A stretch of DNA of 64,000 bases from Chloroflexota bacterium (GTDB taxonomy: Bacteria > Chloroflexota > Anaerolineae > UBA1429). The DNA is taken from contig JAIOAW010000003.1 of NCBI GenBank assembly GCA_019873625.1, positions 103,675-167,674 on the forward strand, in the 5' to 3' direction. The stretch's first letter is position 1, and each line of letters opens with the position of its first letter. This document shows, one piece after another, positions 18,913 through 28,173 of this stretch. The notes beneath the pieces are model-generated. The model was not told where the DNA came from. It searched no databases and saw nothing but the letters and a program-made list of their open reading frames with translations. The translations under genes and the position numbers were made by a program.

Positions 18913-20154
18913 TTACCACAAAAAGGCCCCTTGGCGCCGCAATTCGGCGCGCACAAGGTTCACATCGAGCGCCCTGGGGAGCGCGCCCTGTTGCGCAGAG
19001 AGCGCCGCGGCCACCCCGGCGGCTTGACCGATGGCCATCATCGGCACCATCGCGCGGTGCGACTCGTAGGGTTGCTGCTCGCTGGAGATGCACCGCCCCG
19101 CCACCAAAAGGCCCTCGACGCGCTTGGGCACGAGGCAGCGATAGGGGATGTCATACCCCTCGTGCTCGAGGTAGCGGCGGTACCCGTAGTAACTGATGAT
19201 GGGGCAGGGGCTGATGGCGATGGCATCGGCAAAGCGGCGGCCGGTGAGGGCGTCTTCGGCGGTGAGGGTGTATTCCCCTTCGATGAAGCGCGTCTGGCGG
19301 ATGCCCAAGGCCGGGGGCGTCTCGACGATGCGGGCCTGAGCAAGGCCGGGCATTTGGGCCTGTTTGGCGGCGAAATCGTCATACAGTTTCAGGCGCGCCT
19401 CGATTTCCCCTTGGGTCAATTGTTCCGCGTCCGTCCCATCGAGCGGGCCAACCGTCGGCCCCCAGAGGACGGCGGTACTGCCGAAATCGCAGGCGTGGAG
19501 CGCCTCGGGCCGCACCGTGCCCAGGGCGACCCGATACATCAGCGTGTCATTCAGACGGGGGGCCTCGGCGCCCTTAGTCTGCCAATAAGGGGCGCCGGCG
19601 CGGGCGGCCACGTCGCCGTCGCCGGAAGCATCCACCACCACGCGGCCCAGCAAGGCCTGCCGCCCTGACTTGTTCTCGACGATCACCCCCGTAATGCGGT
19701 TCCCCTCCAAAATTGGCTGGGCAAACCAGGTATGCAGCAGGAGGTCCACGCCGGCCTCTATGCACATCGAAAGGACCACGAACTTGAAACGCTCGGTATC
19801 AATGGCGTAACTGTACTCGAGTTGGCCTGGTAAGGTGGGGTAGGGTTTCTGCGGATAGGGGCTTTTGCCCAGGCCGCCCAGGGCCTTGAGGCGGAGGACG
19901 ATCTCCTCCGCAATGCCCCGCACCACCTGGGTATAATCCGGCTCCACCTGGTTGCGAAAGCCGTTGATGCAGGCCATCAGAGAGGCGGTGGCCGTGCCGC
20001 CCAGGTAGCCGAAGCGCTCGACGAGGGTTACCCGTGCGCCGGCCCGCGCCGCCCCAATGGCCGCGGCCAGCCCCGAAGGGCCGCCCCCTACGACGAGAAC
20101 ATCCACATCGCGCACGATGGGGACCTCACGGCTTGGCTCGTGAAACGTCTTCAT
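18913..20154 (-). CDS. FAD-dependent oxidoreductase (FAD_oxidored family)
   Basis: A 413-residue flavoprotein. A Rossmann FAD-binding start, VLVVGGGPSGLAAAIGAARA, with the acidic strand end VTLVERFGYLGGTAT, occupies about residues 20-57. A second FAD motif, GRVVVDASGDGDVAARAG, lies near 175. The C-terminal VEGLLVAGRCISSEQQPYES and IGQAAGVAAALSA close the FAD site. This order is typical of the FAD_oxidored (PF12831-like) group, whose substrates are mostly unknown. A GGGAGAAGGGAAGG purine stretch precedes the ATG at 20154. It follows the THUMP methyltransferase gene by 27 bases as the last gene of a four-gene operon and converges on the glycosyltransferase operon. Confidence 0.8.
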   Translation of the reverse strand: MKTFHEPSREVPIVRDVDVLVVGGGPSGLAAAIGAARAGARVTLVERFGYLGGTATASLMACINGFRNQVEPDYTQVVRGIAEEIVLRLKALGGLGKSPYPQKPYPTLPGQLEYSYAIDTERFKFVVLSMCIEAGVDLLLHTWFAQPILEGNRITGVIVENKSGRQALLGRVVVDASGDGDVAARAGAPYWQTKGAEAPRLNDTLMYRVALGTVRPEALHACDFGSTAVLWGPTVGPLDGTDAEQLTQGEIEARLKLYDDFAAKQAQMPGLAQARIVETPPALGIRQTRFIEGEYTLTAEDALTGRRFADAIAISPCPIISYYGYRRYLEHEGYDIPYRCLVPKRVEGLLVAGRCISSEQQPYESHRAMVPMMAIGQAAGVAAALSAQQGALPRALDVNLVRAELRRQGAFLW

Positions 20155-20181
20155 CCTTCCCTTCTCCCTTTTTGGAATGCC

Positions 20182-21279
20182 CTAATGGGGTAGGCGCCGC
20201 GCCACGACGATGGTGGCCCTGCGGCCTAGGATTTCCACGGGGAGCGTCCTCTCGATGGCAAATTCCCCTTGGGCCTTGAGGAGTTCGCCGAGCAGGTTCC
20301 CCTGGCCGCTGAGGAGCGCCGCCCGCCCACGGGGGCTGAGGACGCGCGCCATCTCGCGCACGAACGATCGGTACAGCGTGGGCATCTCGCGCGGGCTGCC
20401 GATTTGCACGCCAAAGGGCAAGTTCGAGGCCATAGCGTCTATGCTATCCGCCGCCAGGGGGAGGCGCGTCGCATCCCACTGGAAGAGTTGGCGGGGCTTG
20501 TGCCGAGGGCCGATGTTTTCCATCGCGGCGGCCAGGGCCTGTTCGTCGCGATCTCCACCCAAGAGGAGGCGATGGCGCGCCGCCAGGGCGCGTTCGATGA
20601 GCACCGTGCCCGCGCCGCAAAAGGGGTCAAGGAAGGCATCCTCGGCGCGAGGCGCCGTCAGCCATACCAGGGCCGCCGCCACGGAGGGGCGTAGGGAGGC
20701 CGGTAGGTGCTCCTGCTTGTATTCGCGGTGGCGCAGGGCATCGGAAGAAAGGCGCACGCCGCAGATAAAGTCGAACCCGATGAGGTTTGCCCAAACCTCC
20801 ACCAACCCCTCCTCGCGGTCGGCGCGCCATTTGCCCCGCGTGTGGCGCTCGATGGCCTTTTCGATGCTCTGTTGGAAATCCAAACGGCGATATGGCGGAT
20901 TTTTGGTGATGAGGCGCGCGATGACGCGAAAGGTCGGCGCCAAAGGGCGCCCTTTTGGGGGGCGAGGGAGGGCCATCGTCAGCGCCCCGAGGAGATCATC
21001 CGCTTTAGAAAGGCCCTCGTAGATGGCCGAAAGGCCCTCGTGGCCCCAAGGCACTTTGGGGAAGCGGGCCGCCACGACAAAGAGATCCTCGATGGTGCGC
21101 AGGGCGAGGAGGTCCGCCGCATCGCCCGCGTACGTAAAGAGGGCCAGCCCGTTGCGCTCGGGGATGCGCTTATAGCTCTCGATGGTTGCCTCTGGGAAGC
21201 GTGCTTTGAGTTCCTCGCCGGCTACACTCTCTAAACCCGGCATCGTGTGAACGTAATATCTGTGCGGTGTGGGCATCAT
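20182..21279 (-). CDS. THUMP-domain class I SAM RNA methyltransferase
   Basis: A 365-residue RNA methyltransferase. An N-terminal ferredoxin-like/THUMP region (about residues 5-165, with HTMPGLESVAGEELKARFP) precedes a Rossmann methyltransferase domain. The SAM motif I is DPFCGAGTVLIERA (about 205-220), and motif IV reads SNLPFG (about 287) in place of NPPY/NPPF. This layout matches the TrmN/Trm14 and RlmL/RlmK-N families, which make m2G in tRNA or rRNA; the exact target is not decidable here. The ATG at 21279 overlaps the stop of the YhaM-like gene by 4 bases. Confidence 0.85.
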   Translation of the reverse strand: MMPTPHRYYVHTMPGLESVAGEELKARFPEATIESYKRIPERNGLALFTYAGDAADLLALRTIEDLFVVAARFPKVPWGHEGLSAIYEGLSKADDLLGALTMALPRPPKGRPLAPTFRVIARLITKNPPYRRLDFQQSIEKAIERHTRGKWRADREEGLVEVWANLIGFDFICGVRLSSDALRHREYKQEHLPASLRPSVAAALVWLTAPRAEDAFLDPFCGAGTVLIERALAARHRLLLGGDRDEQALAAAMENIGPRHKPRQLFQWDATRLPLAADSIDAMASNLPFGVQIGSPREMPTLYRSFVREMARVLSPRGRAALLSGQGNLLGELLKAQGEFAIERTLPVEILGRRATIVVARRLPH

Positions 21280-22268
21280 CGGCCTTCGGGCTTCCAAAAG
21301 GAGAGTTGTTGTTCATCCGGCGACTCTTGCGAGCCGCGGTAGAGGCGCGTCTCGTGCATCAGGCTGTGGCGGGTAAAACTGCCCGTTTCGCCCTGCGAGC
21401 GCTCGAACTGGTCTATGGCCCCGCGCGCATCGCCATCCAACTGGTCGGCGGCGTGGAGCACAATGGCTTCCAGCGTCATCGGGAGGACGGGCGAGCCGTG
21501 CTCCAACTTGCCGTGATGGGCAAGGATGGCATGGACGATGCGCAACCCCAATTCCTTATCGAACCCGTCGAGCGAGGCGATGGCGTGTTCCACCTGAGAG
21601 GCGCCCATATAGAGGTGCCCCCACACGGCTCCCTCGTCCGTCATCTCGAAGGTGCGAGGGTTGTAGGCGCGCACCTTGCCGATATCGTGCAGGAGCGCGA
21701 CGGTGAGGGCCAGGTCGCGATCTAACTCGGGGTAGAGGGTGCAGGCCGTCTCGACCAGGCGCGCCACGCAAAGGGTGTGCTCCAAAAGGCCGCCTAGGCA
21801 GGCGTGATGGAACGTCTTGGCGGCCGGCGCTTGAGAGAAGGCCTTCATAAAGGCCGCGTCGTCAAAGAGGGCCTCGAGCAAGCGCGCCAGGTCCGGCTGG
21901 CGGATGCTCGAACGGAGGGCGGCGAACTCGGCGAGCATCTCCGGGATGGGCCGGCGCGCCGTGGGCAAGAACTCGCTGAGGTCGTCGAGTTCCACGGGCG
22001 TGATGCGGTCAATGGCCACCTGGAGTTCATCTCGATACTCGCTGACGCGCCCCGTAACCTCCACGCCGGTGCCCGGCGTGAGCATCTCGACGATGTGGCT
22101 GGGCACGTCGAACTGCACGCCGGGGATGGTGCCGCTGCGATCGGCGAGGGTTACGCGGAGCATCGTGCTGCCGCCCCGCGTGGTGATGAGGTTCGCCTCT
22201 CGCAAAAGGAAGGGATGCCTGCGCAGGGGCATATTCACGCGAAACTGGGCAATGGGCACTCGAGGCAT
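21276..22268 (-). CDS. YhaM-like 3'-5' exoribonuclease (OB fold plus HD domain)
   Basis: A 330-residue protein with an N-terminal nucleic-acid-binding OB-fold (about residues 15-100, LITTRGGSTMLRVTLADRSG then VEVTGRVSEYRDELQV) and a C-terminal HD phosphohydrolase domain. HD metal ligands are visible as FHHACLGGLLEHT, VALLHDIGKVRAY and ILAHHGKLEHG. The OB-HD order is that of YhaM/CBF1, a Mn-dependent 3'-5' exoribonuclease. It lies in an operon with an RNA methyltransferase, which fits a role in RNA processing. The stop overlaps the start of the methyltransferase gene. Confidence 0.85.
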   Translation of the reverse strand: MPRVPIAQFRVNMPLRRHPFLLREANLITTRGGSTMLRVTLADRSGTIPGVQFDVPSHIVEMLTPGTGVEVTGRVSEYRDELQVAIDRITPVELDDLSEFLPTARRPIPEMLAEFAALRSSIRQPDLARLLEALFDDAAFMKAFSQAPAAKTFHHACLGGLLEHTLCVARLVETACTLYPELDRDLALTVALLHDIGKVRAYNPRTFEMTDEGAVWGHLYMGASQVEHAIASLDGFDKELGLRIVHAILAHHGKLEHGSPVLPMTLEAIVLHAADQLDGDARGAIDQFERSQGETGSFTRHSLMHETRLYRGSQESPDEQQLSFWKPEGR

Positions 22269-22305
22269 AGCGATCCTTTACATCCTAGAAATGGGGCCAA
22301 GGGCC

Positions 22306-23331
22306 TTACTCCAGCCCATACCAGCGGCACATTTGAGAGACGTAGGCGGAAATATCCGTTTCGCTTTCCTGCGCCGGGCCAAGCGGGTCATCGTAGGGGA
22401 GGTCGAGAAGGCTGGCAAAGGTCGTGGCCACGCAATGTTTGAAGGCCTCGAGGCCGTAACCCCCTTCCAGCATCAAGGCCAGGCGGCCGCCGCAAAGGGC
22501 GCGAGCCGCGGTATGGAGGATATCCATAATCTGCCGAAAGCCGTTCACCGAGAGGAGCATCCAGGCGAGCGGATCGGACCAGTGGGCGTCATACCCCGCC
22601 GAGACGAGGATGATCTCCGGCTCAAAGCGCTCCAACGTGGGCTGGATGAGGCGCGTGAACACCTCGGTATAGCCCGCATCGCCCGTGCCAGCGGGGAGGG
22701 GGATATCCATAATATTGGGGATGCCCACCTGCACGCCGGCCTGCCGCCAGTGCCCCGTGCCGGGGTAAAAGGGGTATTGGTGCGTCGAGATATAGAGCAC
22801 GCGCGGGTCGGGCCGAAAGACTGTTTCGGTGCCGTTGCCGTGGTGCACGTCGAAATCCACAATGGCGATGCGGCGCACCTCCCTTTCGGCGAGCGCCCAC
22901 GTGGCGGCGATGGCGATATTGTTAAAGAGGCAGAACCCCATCGCGGCGGAGGGGGTGGCATGGTGGCCGGGCGGCCGCACGAGCGCAAAGGCCGATTCCA
23001 CCGTGCCCTCGAGCACGTGCCGCACGGCGGCAATGCTCGCGCCGGCTGCGGCAAGGGCGGCGTCGAACGAATCGGGGCTGACGACCGTATCCGGCCCGAT
23101 GGAACCACCTCCGCTTTGGGCGAGGTCGCGGAGTTCCTCGATCATCTCGGGCGTGTGCACGCGGGCGATATCCTCGAGCGAGGCGGGTTCGCTGGGCAAA
23201 GCGACGAGGCGTTCCAGCAGCCCGCAGGCCGCCAAATGGCGCATCGCGTGTTCCAGGCGCTGTTTGCGCTCGGGGTGGATGCCCGTCTCGTGCTTGAGAA
23301 AGATGGGGTCATAGAGATAGCCAACGGCCAT
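22306..23331 (-). CDS. Histone-deacetylase-family (AcuC/class II HDAC-like) amidohydrolase
   Basis: A 341-residue zinc amidohydrolase of the arginase-deacetylase superfamily. The catalytic series is present: LVRPPGHHATPSAAMGFCLF (paired His near residue 120), IVDFDVHHGNGTE (zinc ligands), ILVSAGYDAHWSDPLA and the glycine-rich LMLEGGYGLEAFKHC. Bacterial relatives deacetylate proteins (AcuC acts on acetyl-CoA synthetase), polyamines or other acetylamides; nothing here picks one. ATG at 23331 follows an AGGAG about 10 bases upstream. It heads the leftward operon and is divergent from the Rrf2 regulator. Confidence 0.88.
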   Translation of the reverse strand: MAVGYLYDPIFLKHETGIHPERKQRLEHAMRHLAACGLLERLVALPSEPASLEDIARVHTPEMIEELRDLAQSGGGSIGPDTVVSPDSFDAALAAAGASIAAVRHVLEGTVESAFALVRPPGHHATPSAAMGFCLFNNIAIAATWALAEREVRRIAIVDFDVHHGNGTETVFRPDPRVLYISTHQYPFYPGTGHWRQAGVQVGIPNIMDIPLPAGTGDAGYTEVFTRLIQPTLERFEPEIILVSAGYDAHWSDPLAWMLLSVNGFRQIMDILHTAARALCGGRLALMLEGGYGLEAFKHCVATTFASLLDLPYDDPLGPAQESETDISAYVSQMCRWYGLE

Positions 23332-23371
23332 ATCGTGTTTCTCCTAACTTGGCAGGCCGATCGTTACCCCT

Positions 23372-23377
23372 ATTATA
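23372..23377 (-). promoter_or_regulatory. -10 element of the HDAC-YhaM-THUMP-FAD operon
   Basis: A perfect TATAAT on the minus strand lies about 40 bases upstream of the start codon. No good -35 hexamer is seen at the expected distance, so this promoter may need an activator. Confidence 0.5.
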
Positions 23378-23451
23378 CACCCCAACGCCCAGGGTAAAAG
23401 TGCCCGTGCGAGGGAGAACGGTAGGCTCGGAGAGGCAAATAGGGCGCCCGT

Positions 23452-23479
23452 TTGACAAACCTCCGCCCTTGCTTATAAT
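23452..23479 (+). promoter_or_regulatory. Consensus sigma70 promoter of the Rrf2-cys-met operon
   Basis: TTGACA (23452-23457) and TATAAT (23474-23479) are both perfect and 16 bp apart. The start of transcription should be near 23486, giving a 25-nt leader before the Rrf2 gene. Confidence 0.8.
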
Positions 23480-23487
23480 AGTCTAAA

Positions 23488-23500
23488 ATCCTATCGGGAT
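23488..23500. promoter_or_regulatory. Candidate Rrf2-regulator operator
   Basis: An ATCC-5-GGAT inverted repeat covers the predicted transcription start region just upstream of the Rrf2 gene, a position suited to autorepression. That this is the regulator's site is inference. Confidence 0.35.
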
Positions 23501-23510
23501 GGTATGATTT

Positions 23511-23954
23511 ATGCGCCTCAGCACGCGGATGCGTTACGGTACCAGGGCTTTGCTCGATCTGGCGCTCCATGAGGAGCAAGGGCCTCGCTCAGTGGGAGAA
23601 ATGGCCGAGGCCCTCGGCGTTTCGGCCAAATATCTGGAAGCCTTGCTGAATGCCCTCCGCCGGGCCGGCTTGGTGCAGAGCCTGCGCGGCGCGGGGGGCG
23701 GCTACCGGCTGGCACGCCTGGCGGACGAGATCACCCTGCGAGACGTCTTTTGGGCCCTCGAGGGGGTAGAGGGGTTTGTGCCCTGCACGGCCTCGCCGGA
23801 GGTGTGCGCGCAGGCCGAGATGTGCGTGATGCAAGAGGTGTGGGCGGCGCTCTATGCAACCTGTTTGGATTTTTTAGCCTCTTATACATTGGCCGATTTG
23901 GCACGCCGCGCCCGCGAACGGCAGGCCGGCCAGGCGCTGATGTACTATCTGTAG
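23511..23954 (+). CDS. Rrf2-family transcriptional regulator with IscR-like cysteine triad
   Basis: A 147-residue winged-helix regulator. The N-terminus [18 protein letters not shown] and the helix-turn-helix [20 protein letters not shown] are diagnostic of Rrf2 proteins, followed by the wing [10 protein letters not shown]. Three cysteines at positions 92, 99 and 105 match the place and approximate spacing of the [2Fe-2S] ligands of IscR, so iron-sulfur or redox sensing is likely. It is the first gene of an operon with cysK, metY, metX and metW, so it probably controls sulfur amino acid synthesis (CymR/CysR-like) and its own expression. A TATAAT/TTGACA promoter and candidate operator lie immediately upstream. 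Confidence 0.88.
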   Translation: MRLSTRMRYGTRALLDLALHEEQGPRSVGEMAEALGVSAKYLEALLNALRRAGLVQSLRGAGGGYRLARLADEITLRDVFWALEGVEGFVPCTASPEVCAQAEMCVMQEVWAALYATCLDFLASYTLADLARRARERQAGQALMYYL

Positions 23955-23962
23955 GAGGGGAT

Positions 23963-24886
23963 ATGCGCATCTATGGCGATATAACCCAGACCATCGGCCA
24001 CACTCCGCTCGTGCGGTTGAATCGCGTGGGGGCGGGCCTGCCCGGCCAGATCGTGGCCAAGGTGGAGGCCTTCAATCCCCTTGGCTCCGTCAAAGATCGC
24101 ATCGCCTTGAGTATGATCGAGGCGGCGGAGCGCGAGGGGCGCATTGGCCCCGGCATCACGGTGATCGAGCCGACGAGCGGCAACACGGGCATCGGCCTGG
24201 CCATGGTCTGCGCCGTGCGCGGCTACCGGCTCATCCTCACCATGCCCGAGACGGTGAGCCGGGAGCGAATGAAACTCGTGCGCGCCCTAGGGGCGGAACT
24301 CGTCCTCACGCCCGGCGTTGAGGGGATGGCCGGCGCTGTGCGGCGGGCGGAAGAGTTAGCCCGCACCATCCCCAACGCGTGGGTCCCTCAGCAATTCGAA
24401 AATCCCGCCAACCCGCGTATCCATCGGGAGACGACGGCCGAGGAAATCTGGGCGGATACGGATGGGCAGGTGGATGCCCTGGTGGCGGGCATCGGCACCG
24501 GGGGCACCATCACGGGCCTGGCGGAGGCGCTCAAGCCGCGCAAGCAGGGCCTGCGCGTGGTGGGCGTGGAGCCGGCGCGGAGCGCCGTCCTTGCGGGCCA
24601 AAAGCCAGGGCCGCATGCCATTCAGGGGATCGGCGCGGGGTTCATCCCGGCGGTCCTCAAGCGAGATCTGCTCGATGAGGTCATCGCGGTGGAAGATCAC
24701 GATGCGTTGGAGACGGCCAGGCGCCTCGCCCGCGAGGAGGGTCTCCTTGTGGGCATCTCTTCTGGGGCGGCGGCCTGGGCGGCGCTCCAAGTGGCTGCGC
24801 GGCCCGAAAGCGCAGGGCGGATGATCGTGGTGATCTTGCCCGATACGGGCGAGCGATACCTGAGCACCGAACTATTCCAAGGATGA
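23963..24886 (+). CDS. cysK: Cysteine synthase A (O-acetylserine sulfhydrylase)
   Basis: A 307-residue PLP enzyme that makes cysteine from O-acetylserine and sulfide. The PLP lysine lies in [12 protein letters not shown] (about residue 41). The substrate loop is [13 protein letters not shown], the phosphate-binding loop is [13 protein letters not shown], and the C-terminal [10 protein letters not shown] is conserved. The ATG at 23963 has a strong AGGAGGGG ribosome site; the longer upstream frame overlaps the Rrf2 gene and is a shadow. It sits 8 bases after the regulator and its stop overlaps a possible start of metY, so the genes are co-expressed. CBS-type beta-synthase activity is less likely because there is no C-terminal CBS pair. 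Confidence 0.93.
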   Translation: MRIYGDITQTIGHTPLVRLNRVGAGLPGQIVAKVEAFNPLGSVKDRIALSMIEAAEREGRIGPGITVIEPTSGNTGIGLAMVCAVRGYRLILTMPETVSRERMKLVRALGAELVLTPGVEGMAGAVRRAEELARTIPNAWVPQQFENPANPRIHRETTAEEIWADTDGQVDALVAGIGTGGTITGLAEALKPRKQGLRVVGVEPARSAVLAGQKPGPHAIQGIGAGFIPAVLKRDLLDEVIAVEDHDALETARRLAREEGLLVGISSGAAAWAALQVAARPESAGRMIVVILPDTGERYLSTELFQG

Positions 24887-24900
24887 TGTGCGGAGGCAAA

Positions 24901-26181
24901 ATGGCTGAAAAGACGTCTTACGGGTTCGATACGTTAGCGCTCCACGCGGGCTATACGCCCGATGCCACCGGCGCCCGCGCTGTGCCCATTTGGCAGACGA
25001 CGAGTTACGTCTTTCGGGATACGGAACACGCGGCGCGCCTTTTTGCCTTGGAAGAGGCGGGCAACATCTACACGCGGATGATGAACCCCACGACGGCCGT
25101 CTTGGAGGAGCGCGTAGCGGCCCTAGAAGGGGGGGCAGCGGGGCTGGCCTTTGCCAGTGGGATGGCGGCCATTTCGGCCACGCTCCTCACGCTCTGCGCA
25201 GAGGGGGATGAGGTCGTCGCCAGCACGCGCCTTTACGGGGGCACGGTCACCCTCCTCAAGGCGACGCTCTCGCGCCTGGGCATCCGCACGGTAGACGTGA
25301 ACAGCGATGAGCCGGAGGATTTTGCGGCGGCCATCACGCCGCGCACCAAGGCCGTTTTCCTCGAGACGATCGGCAACCCCAAATTGACCATCCCCGAGTT
25401 GGCGGGAATCGCCCAGGTGGCCCATGCGCAGGGCGTGCCCGTGGTGGTGGATAACACGACGGCCTCCCCCGCGCTGTGCCGGCCGCTCGAGCACGGCGCG
25501 GATATCGTCATCCACAGCCTCACGAAATACCTCGGCGGGCACGGCAATTCCATCGGTGGCATCGTGGTGGATGGCGGGCGCTTCCCGTGGGATAGCGGCC
25601 GCTTTGCCGAGTTCGTCGAGCCGGATATGAGTTACCACGGCCTGCGCTTTTACGAGGCGTTCGGCCCCACCACCTTTGCCGTGCGCACACGGGTGCGCAC
25701 CCTGCGCGATTTGGGGGCCTGCCTCAGCCCCTTCAACGCCTTTCTCATCCTGCAAGGCATCGAGACGCTCAGCCTGCGGATGGCGCGGCATTCGGAAAAC
25801 GCCCTGGCCGTGGCGCGGTTTTTGAGCGGGCACCCCAAAGTAGCCTGGGTGCTCTATCCCGGCCTGGAGAGCCACCCCTCCTATGAGCGAGCGCGACGCT
25901 ATTTGCCCCAAGGGTGCAGTGGGCTGGTGGGCTTTGGTGTGAAGGGGGGCCGCGAGGCGGGGCGGCGGTTCATCGAGAGTTTGCGCCTCTTTAGCCACTT
26001 GGCGAACATCGGCGACGCGCGGAGTTTGGCCATTCATCCCGCCTCGACCACGCACCAACAGTTGAGCGATGAAGAGCAGATCGCCGCCGGCGTCACGCCC
26101 GATTTCATCCGCCTTTCGGTGGGCATCGAGACGATTGACGATATCTTGGCTGATCTCGACCAGGCGCTCGGCAAGGTCTAG
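24901..26181 (+). CDS. metY: O-acetylhomoserine sulfhydrylase
   Basis: A 426-residue Cys/Met-metabolism PLP enzyme that makes homocysteine from O-acetylhomoserine and sulfide. The start [13 protein letters not shown], the long [20 protein letters not shown] and the PLP lysine in [13 protein letters not shown] (about residue 206) are typical of MetY/Met17 rather than MetB/MetC. The C-terminal [15 protein letters not shown] is also characteristic. I prefer the ATG at 24901 because GGAGG lies five bases upstream; an ATG at 24883 overlaps the cysK stop and is an alternative. The adjacent metX supplies the substrate. Confidence 0.93.
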   Translation: MAEKTSYGFDTLALHAGYTPDATGARAVPIWQTTSYVFRDTEHAARLFALEEAGNIYTRMMNPTTAVLEERVAALEGGAAGLAFASGMAAISATLLTLCAEGDEVVASTRLYGGTVTLLKATLSRLGIRTVDVNSDEPEDFAAAITPRTKAVFLETIGNPKLTIPELAGIAQVAHAQGVPVVVDNTTASPALCRPLEHGADIVIHSLTKYLGGHGNSIGGIVVDGGRFPWDSGRFAEFVEPDMSYHGLRFYEAFGPTTFAVRTRVRTLRDLGACLSPFNAFLILQGIETLSLRMARHSENALAVARFLSGHPKVAWVLYPGLESHPSYERARRYLPQGCSGLVGFGVKGGREAGRRFIESLRLFSHLANIGDARSLAIHPASTTHQQLSDEEQIAAGVTPDFIRLSVGIETIDDILADLDQALGKV

Positions 26182-26227
26182 CGGCCTGGCGCGATTTTGG
26201 CGGCGCGCGCGGCTGTGGGTAAACTAA

Positions 26228-26233
26228 TATAAT
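26228..26233 (+). promoter_or_regulatory. Possible internal promoter upstream of metX
   Basis: A TATAAT is present in the 112-bp metY-metX gap, but no -35 hexamer fits. A CGCCGG/CCGGCG hairpin lies between it and the start codon. This gap is the only sizeable one in the operon, so separate control of metX-metW is possible. Confidence 0.3.
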
Positions 26234-26293
26234 GTCATCATCACCTAACGCCGGGCCTCGTTCTACCGGCGGTAAGGCGAGGGAGTAGGCACC

Positions 26294-27511
26294 TTGGCTA
26301 CGGATGAAGAACTGGAAATCGCCGAAGATTCGCGCTTGGGCGGGGCGCGCAGCGTCGGCTTGGTGGAGACCCAATATTGGACCTCCGACGAGCCGTTGGA
26401 TCTGGAATGCGGCGCCGTCTTGCCTCAGATCACCCAGGCCTACGAGACCTATGGCGAACTGACGCCCGAACGCGATAATGCCATCCTCATCTTCCACGCC
26501 CTGTCGGGGGATGCGCACGTGGCGGGCTACCACTCGCCGGAGGATCGGAAACCCGGCTGGTGGGATATTATGGTCGGCCCGAACAAACCCTTCGATACAA
26601 ACCGCTACTTTGTGGTGTGCGCCAACGTCTTGGGCGGGTGTAAGGGGAGCACGGGGCCATCCAGCATAGACCCGGAGACGGGCCGGCCATATGGCCTGCG
26701 CTTCCCGATGGTGACGATCGGCGATATGGTGCGCGCTCAGGCGCGCTTGATGGATCATTTGGGCATCGAACGCCTTTTGGCTGTGGCGGGCGGCAGCATG
26801 GGGGGGATGTTGGCCTTAGATTGGGCGGTGCGCTTCCCCGAGCGCACGGCGTCGGTCATCGCCATCGCCACCACGGCCCGTTTGAGCGCCCAAGGGATCG
26901 CCTTCAACGAGGTGGGCCGCCAGGCCATTATGGCGGACCCCAACTGGCGCCAGGGGAACTATTACGAGGATGGCGAACAGCCCCAGGCCGGCCTGGCCAT
27001 CGCCCGTATGATTGGGCACATTACCTACCTTTCCGATCAGCAGATGCGCGCCAAGTTTGGCCGTCGCCTGCAGAACCGCGATACGCTCGGGTACGAGTTC
27101 GGCACCGAGTTCCAGGTGGAGAGTTATCTCCGTTACCAGGGGAATAGTTTCGTGCGGCGCTTTGACGCAAACTCGTACCTTTATATCACCAAGGCCATTG
27201 ACTATTTCGACCTCTCGGCGGGGCACCGCTCGCTGGTGGAGGCTTTGGAACGCGTGCAGGCCTCTTTCCTCGTCATCTCGTTCACCAGCGATTGGCTTTT
27301 CCCCACCTATCAATCGAAGGAACTCGTGCGGGCCTTGCAGGCGGTGGGCGCGCCGGTGACGTTCTTGGAGATCACCAGCGAATATGGGCACGATGCTTTC
27401 CTTTTGCCCAATGAGGAACTGGAGAGTGCCATCAGCGACTTTTTGGCAAACGTGTATCGGCGCATCCGGGGGCAGCACGGCCGGGCGCTGAGCGAGGAGG
27501 CGGCTTTATGA
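26294..27511 (+). CDS. metX: Homoserine O-acetyltransferase
   Basis: A 405-residue alpha/beta hydrolase that acetylates homoserine, the first committed step to methionine here. The oxyanion segment FHALSGDAHVAG, the nucleophile elbow AVAGGSMGGMLALDWA (catalytic Ser), the Asp in FTSDWLFP and the His in EYGHDAFLLP form the expected triad. Acyl choice (acetyl or succinyl) cannot be read with certainty; acetyl is favoured by the neighbouring MetY. The start is TTG at 26294 after GAGGGAG. The stop overlaps the metW start (ATGA), the common MetX-MetW pairing. Confidence 0.92.
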   Translation: MATDEELEIAEDSRLGGARSVGLVETQYWTSDEPLDLECGAVLPQITQAYETYGELTPERDNAILIFHALSGDAHVAGYHSPEDRKPGWWDIMVGPNKPFDTNRYFVVCANVLGGCKGSTGPSSIDPETGRPYGLRFPMVTIGDMVRAQARLMDHLGIERLLAVAGGSMGGMLALDWAVRFPERTASVIAIATTARLSAQGIAFNEVGRQAIMADPNWRQGNYYEDGEQPQAGLAIARMIGHITYLSDQQMRAKFGRRLQNRDTLGYEFGTEFQVESYLRYQGNSFVRRFDANSYLYITKAIDYFDLSAGHRSLVEALERVQASFLVISFTSDWLFPTYQSKELVRALQAVGAPVTFLEITSEYGHDAFLLPNEELESAISDFLANVYRRIRGQHGRALSEEAAL

Positions 27512-28125
27512 GCGAGGCCGAGCCAAAGCGCCCTAAACGCCGGCTGGATCATCGCCTCATTGTGGCCCTCGTGCCCCCACGCAGCAATGTGCTCGATTTG
27601 GGCTGCGGCGATGGTTGGCTTTTGGAGGAGCTCATCTTACAGAAGGGCTGCCGGGGGCGGGGCATTGATATTGACGAGCAGGCCGTGCGGGCCTGCATCC
27701 GCCGGGGGGTGCCCGTCTACCACGGCGATATGATGGAGGGGATGGCCCACTACCGCGATGGGACGTTCGATGTGGTCATCCTCAGCCAAACGCTCCAGCA
27801 GACCCACCGGCCGGTGGAGGTCATCCACGAGATGCTCCGCGTGGGGCGTACGGCGATCATCTCCTTCCCCAATTTCGGCTATTGGCAAGTGCGGCTGCAA
27901 CTCCTCCTCACGGGGCGTATGCCGCGCACCGACCTTTTGCCCTACGCTTGGTATGATACGCCCAACGTGCACCTGTGCACCATCACCGATTTTCGTGAGA
28001 TGTGCGACCGCGAGGGGCTGATCCGCGTCCGCGAGATCTTTGTCAAGGCTCCGGCGCATCGCATCGGCCCCTGGGGGGCCAACTGGCGGGCGAATTTGGC
28101 CATTTTTCAGGTTTGCAAGGCTTAG
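27508..28125 (+). CDS. metW: Methionine biosynthesis protein MetW (methyltransferase fold)
   Basis: A 205-residue class I SAM-type protein. The SAM-binding motif VLDLGCGDGWLLEEL is near residues 27-41. The family-specific segments SQTLQQTHRP, ISFPNFGYWQVR, LPYAWYDTPNVHLCTI and the C-terminal WRANLAIF identify MetW. MetW is known to work with MetX in homoserine acylation; its own chemistry is unsettled. It is the last gene of the sulfur operon, with a candidate terminator hairpin just downstream at 28149-28188. Confidence 0.9.
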   Translation: MSEAEPKRPKRRLDHRLIVALVPPRSNVLDLGCGDGWLLEELILQKGCRGRGIDIDEQAVRACIRRGVPVYHGDMMEGMAHYRDGTFDVVILSQTLQQTHRPVEVIHEMLRVGRTAIISFPNFGYWQVRLQLLLTGRMPRTDLLPYAWYDTPNVHLCTITDFREMCDREGLIRVREIFVKAPAHRIGPWGANWRANLAIFQVCKA

Positions 28126-28144
28126 GCCGAACACTTACGGAGCA

Positions 28145-28173
28145 TTGACAGGCCGGCGCGCCGCGTGGATAAT
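28145..28173 (+). promoter_or_regulatory. Promoter of the TspO-like gene
   Basis: Perfect TTGACA (28145-28150), a 17-bp spacer and GATAAT (28168-28173) lie about 45 bases upstream of the TspO-like start. Confidence 0.7.
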
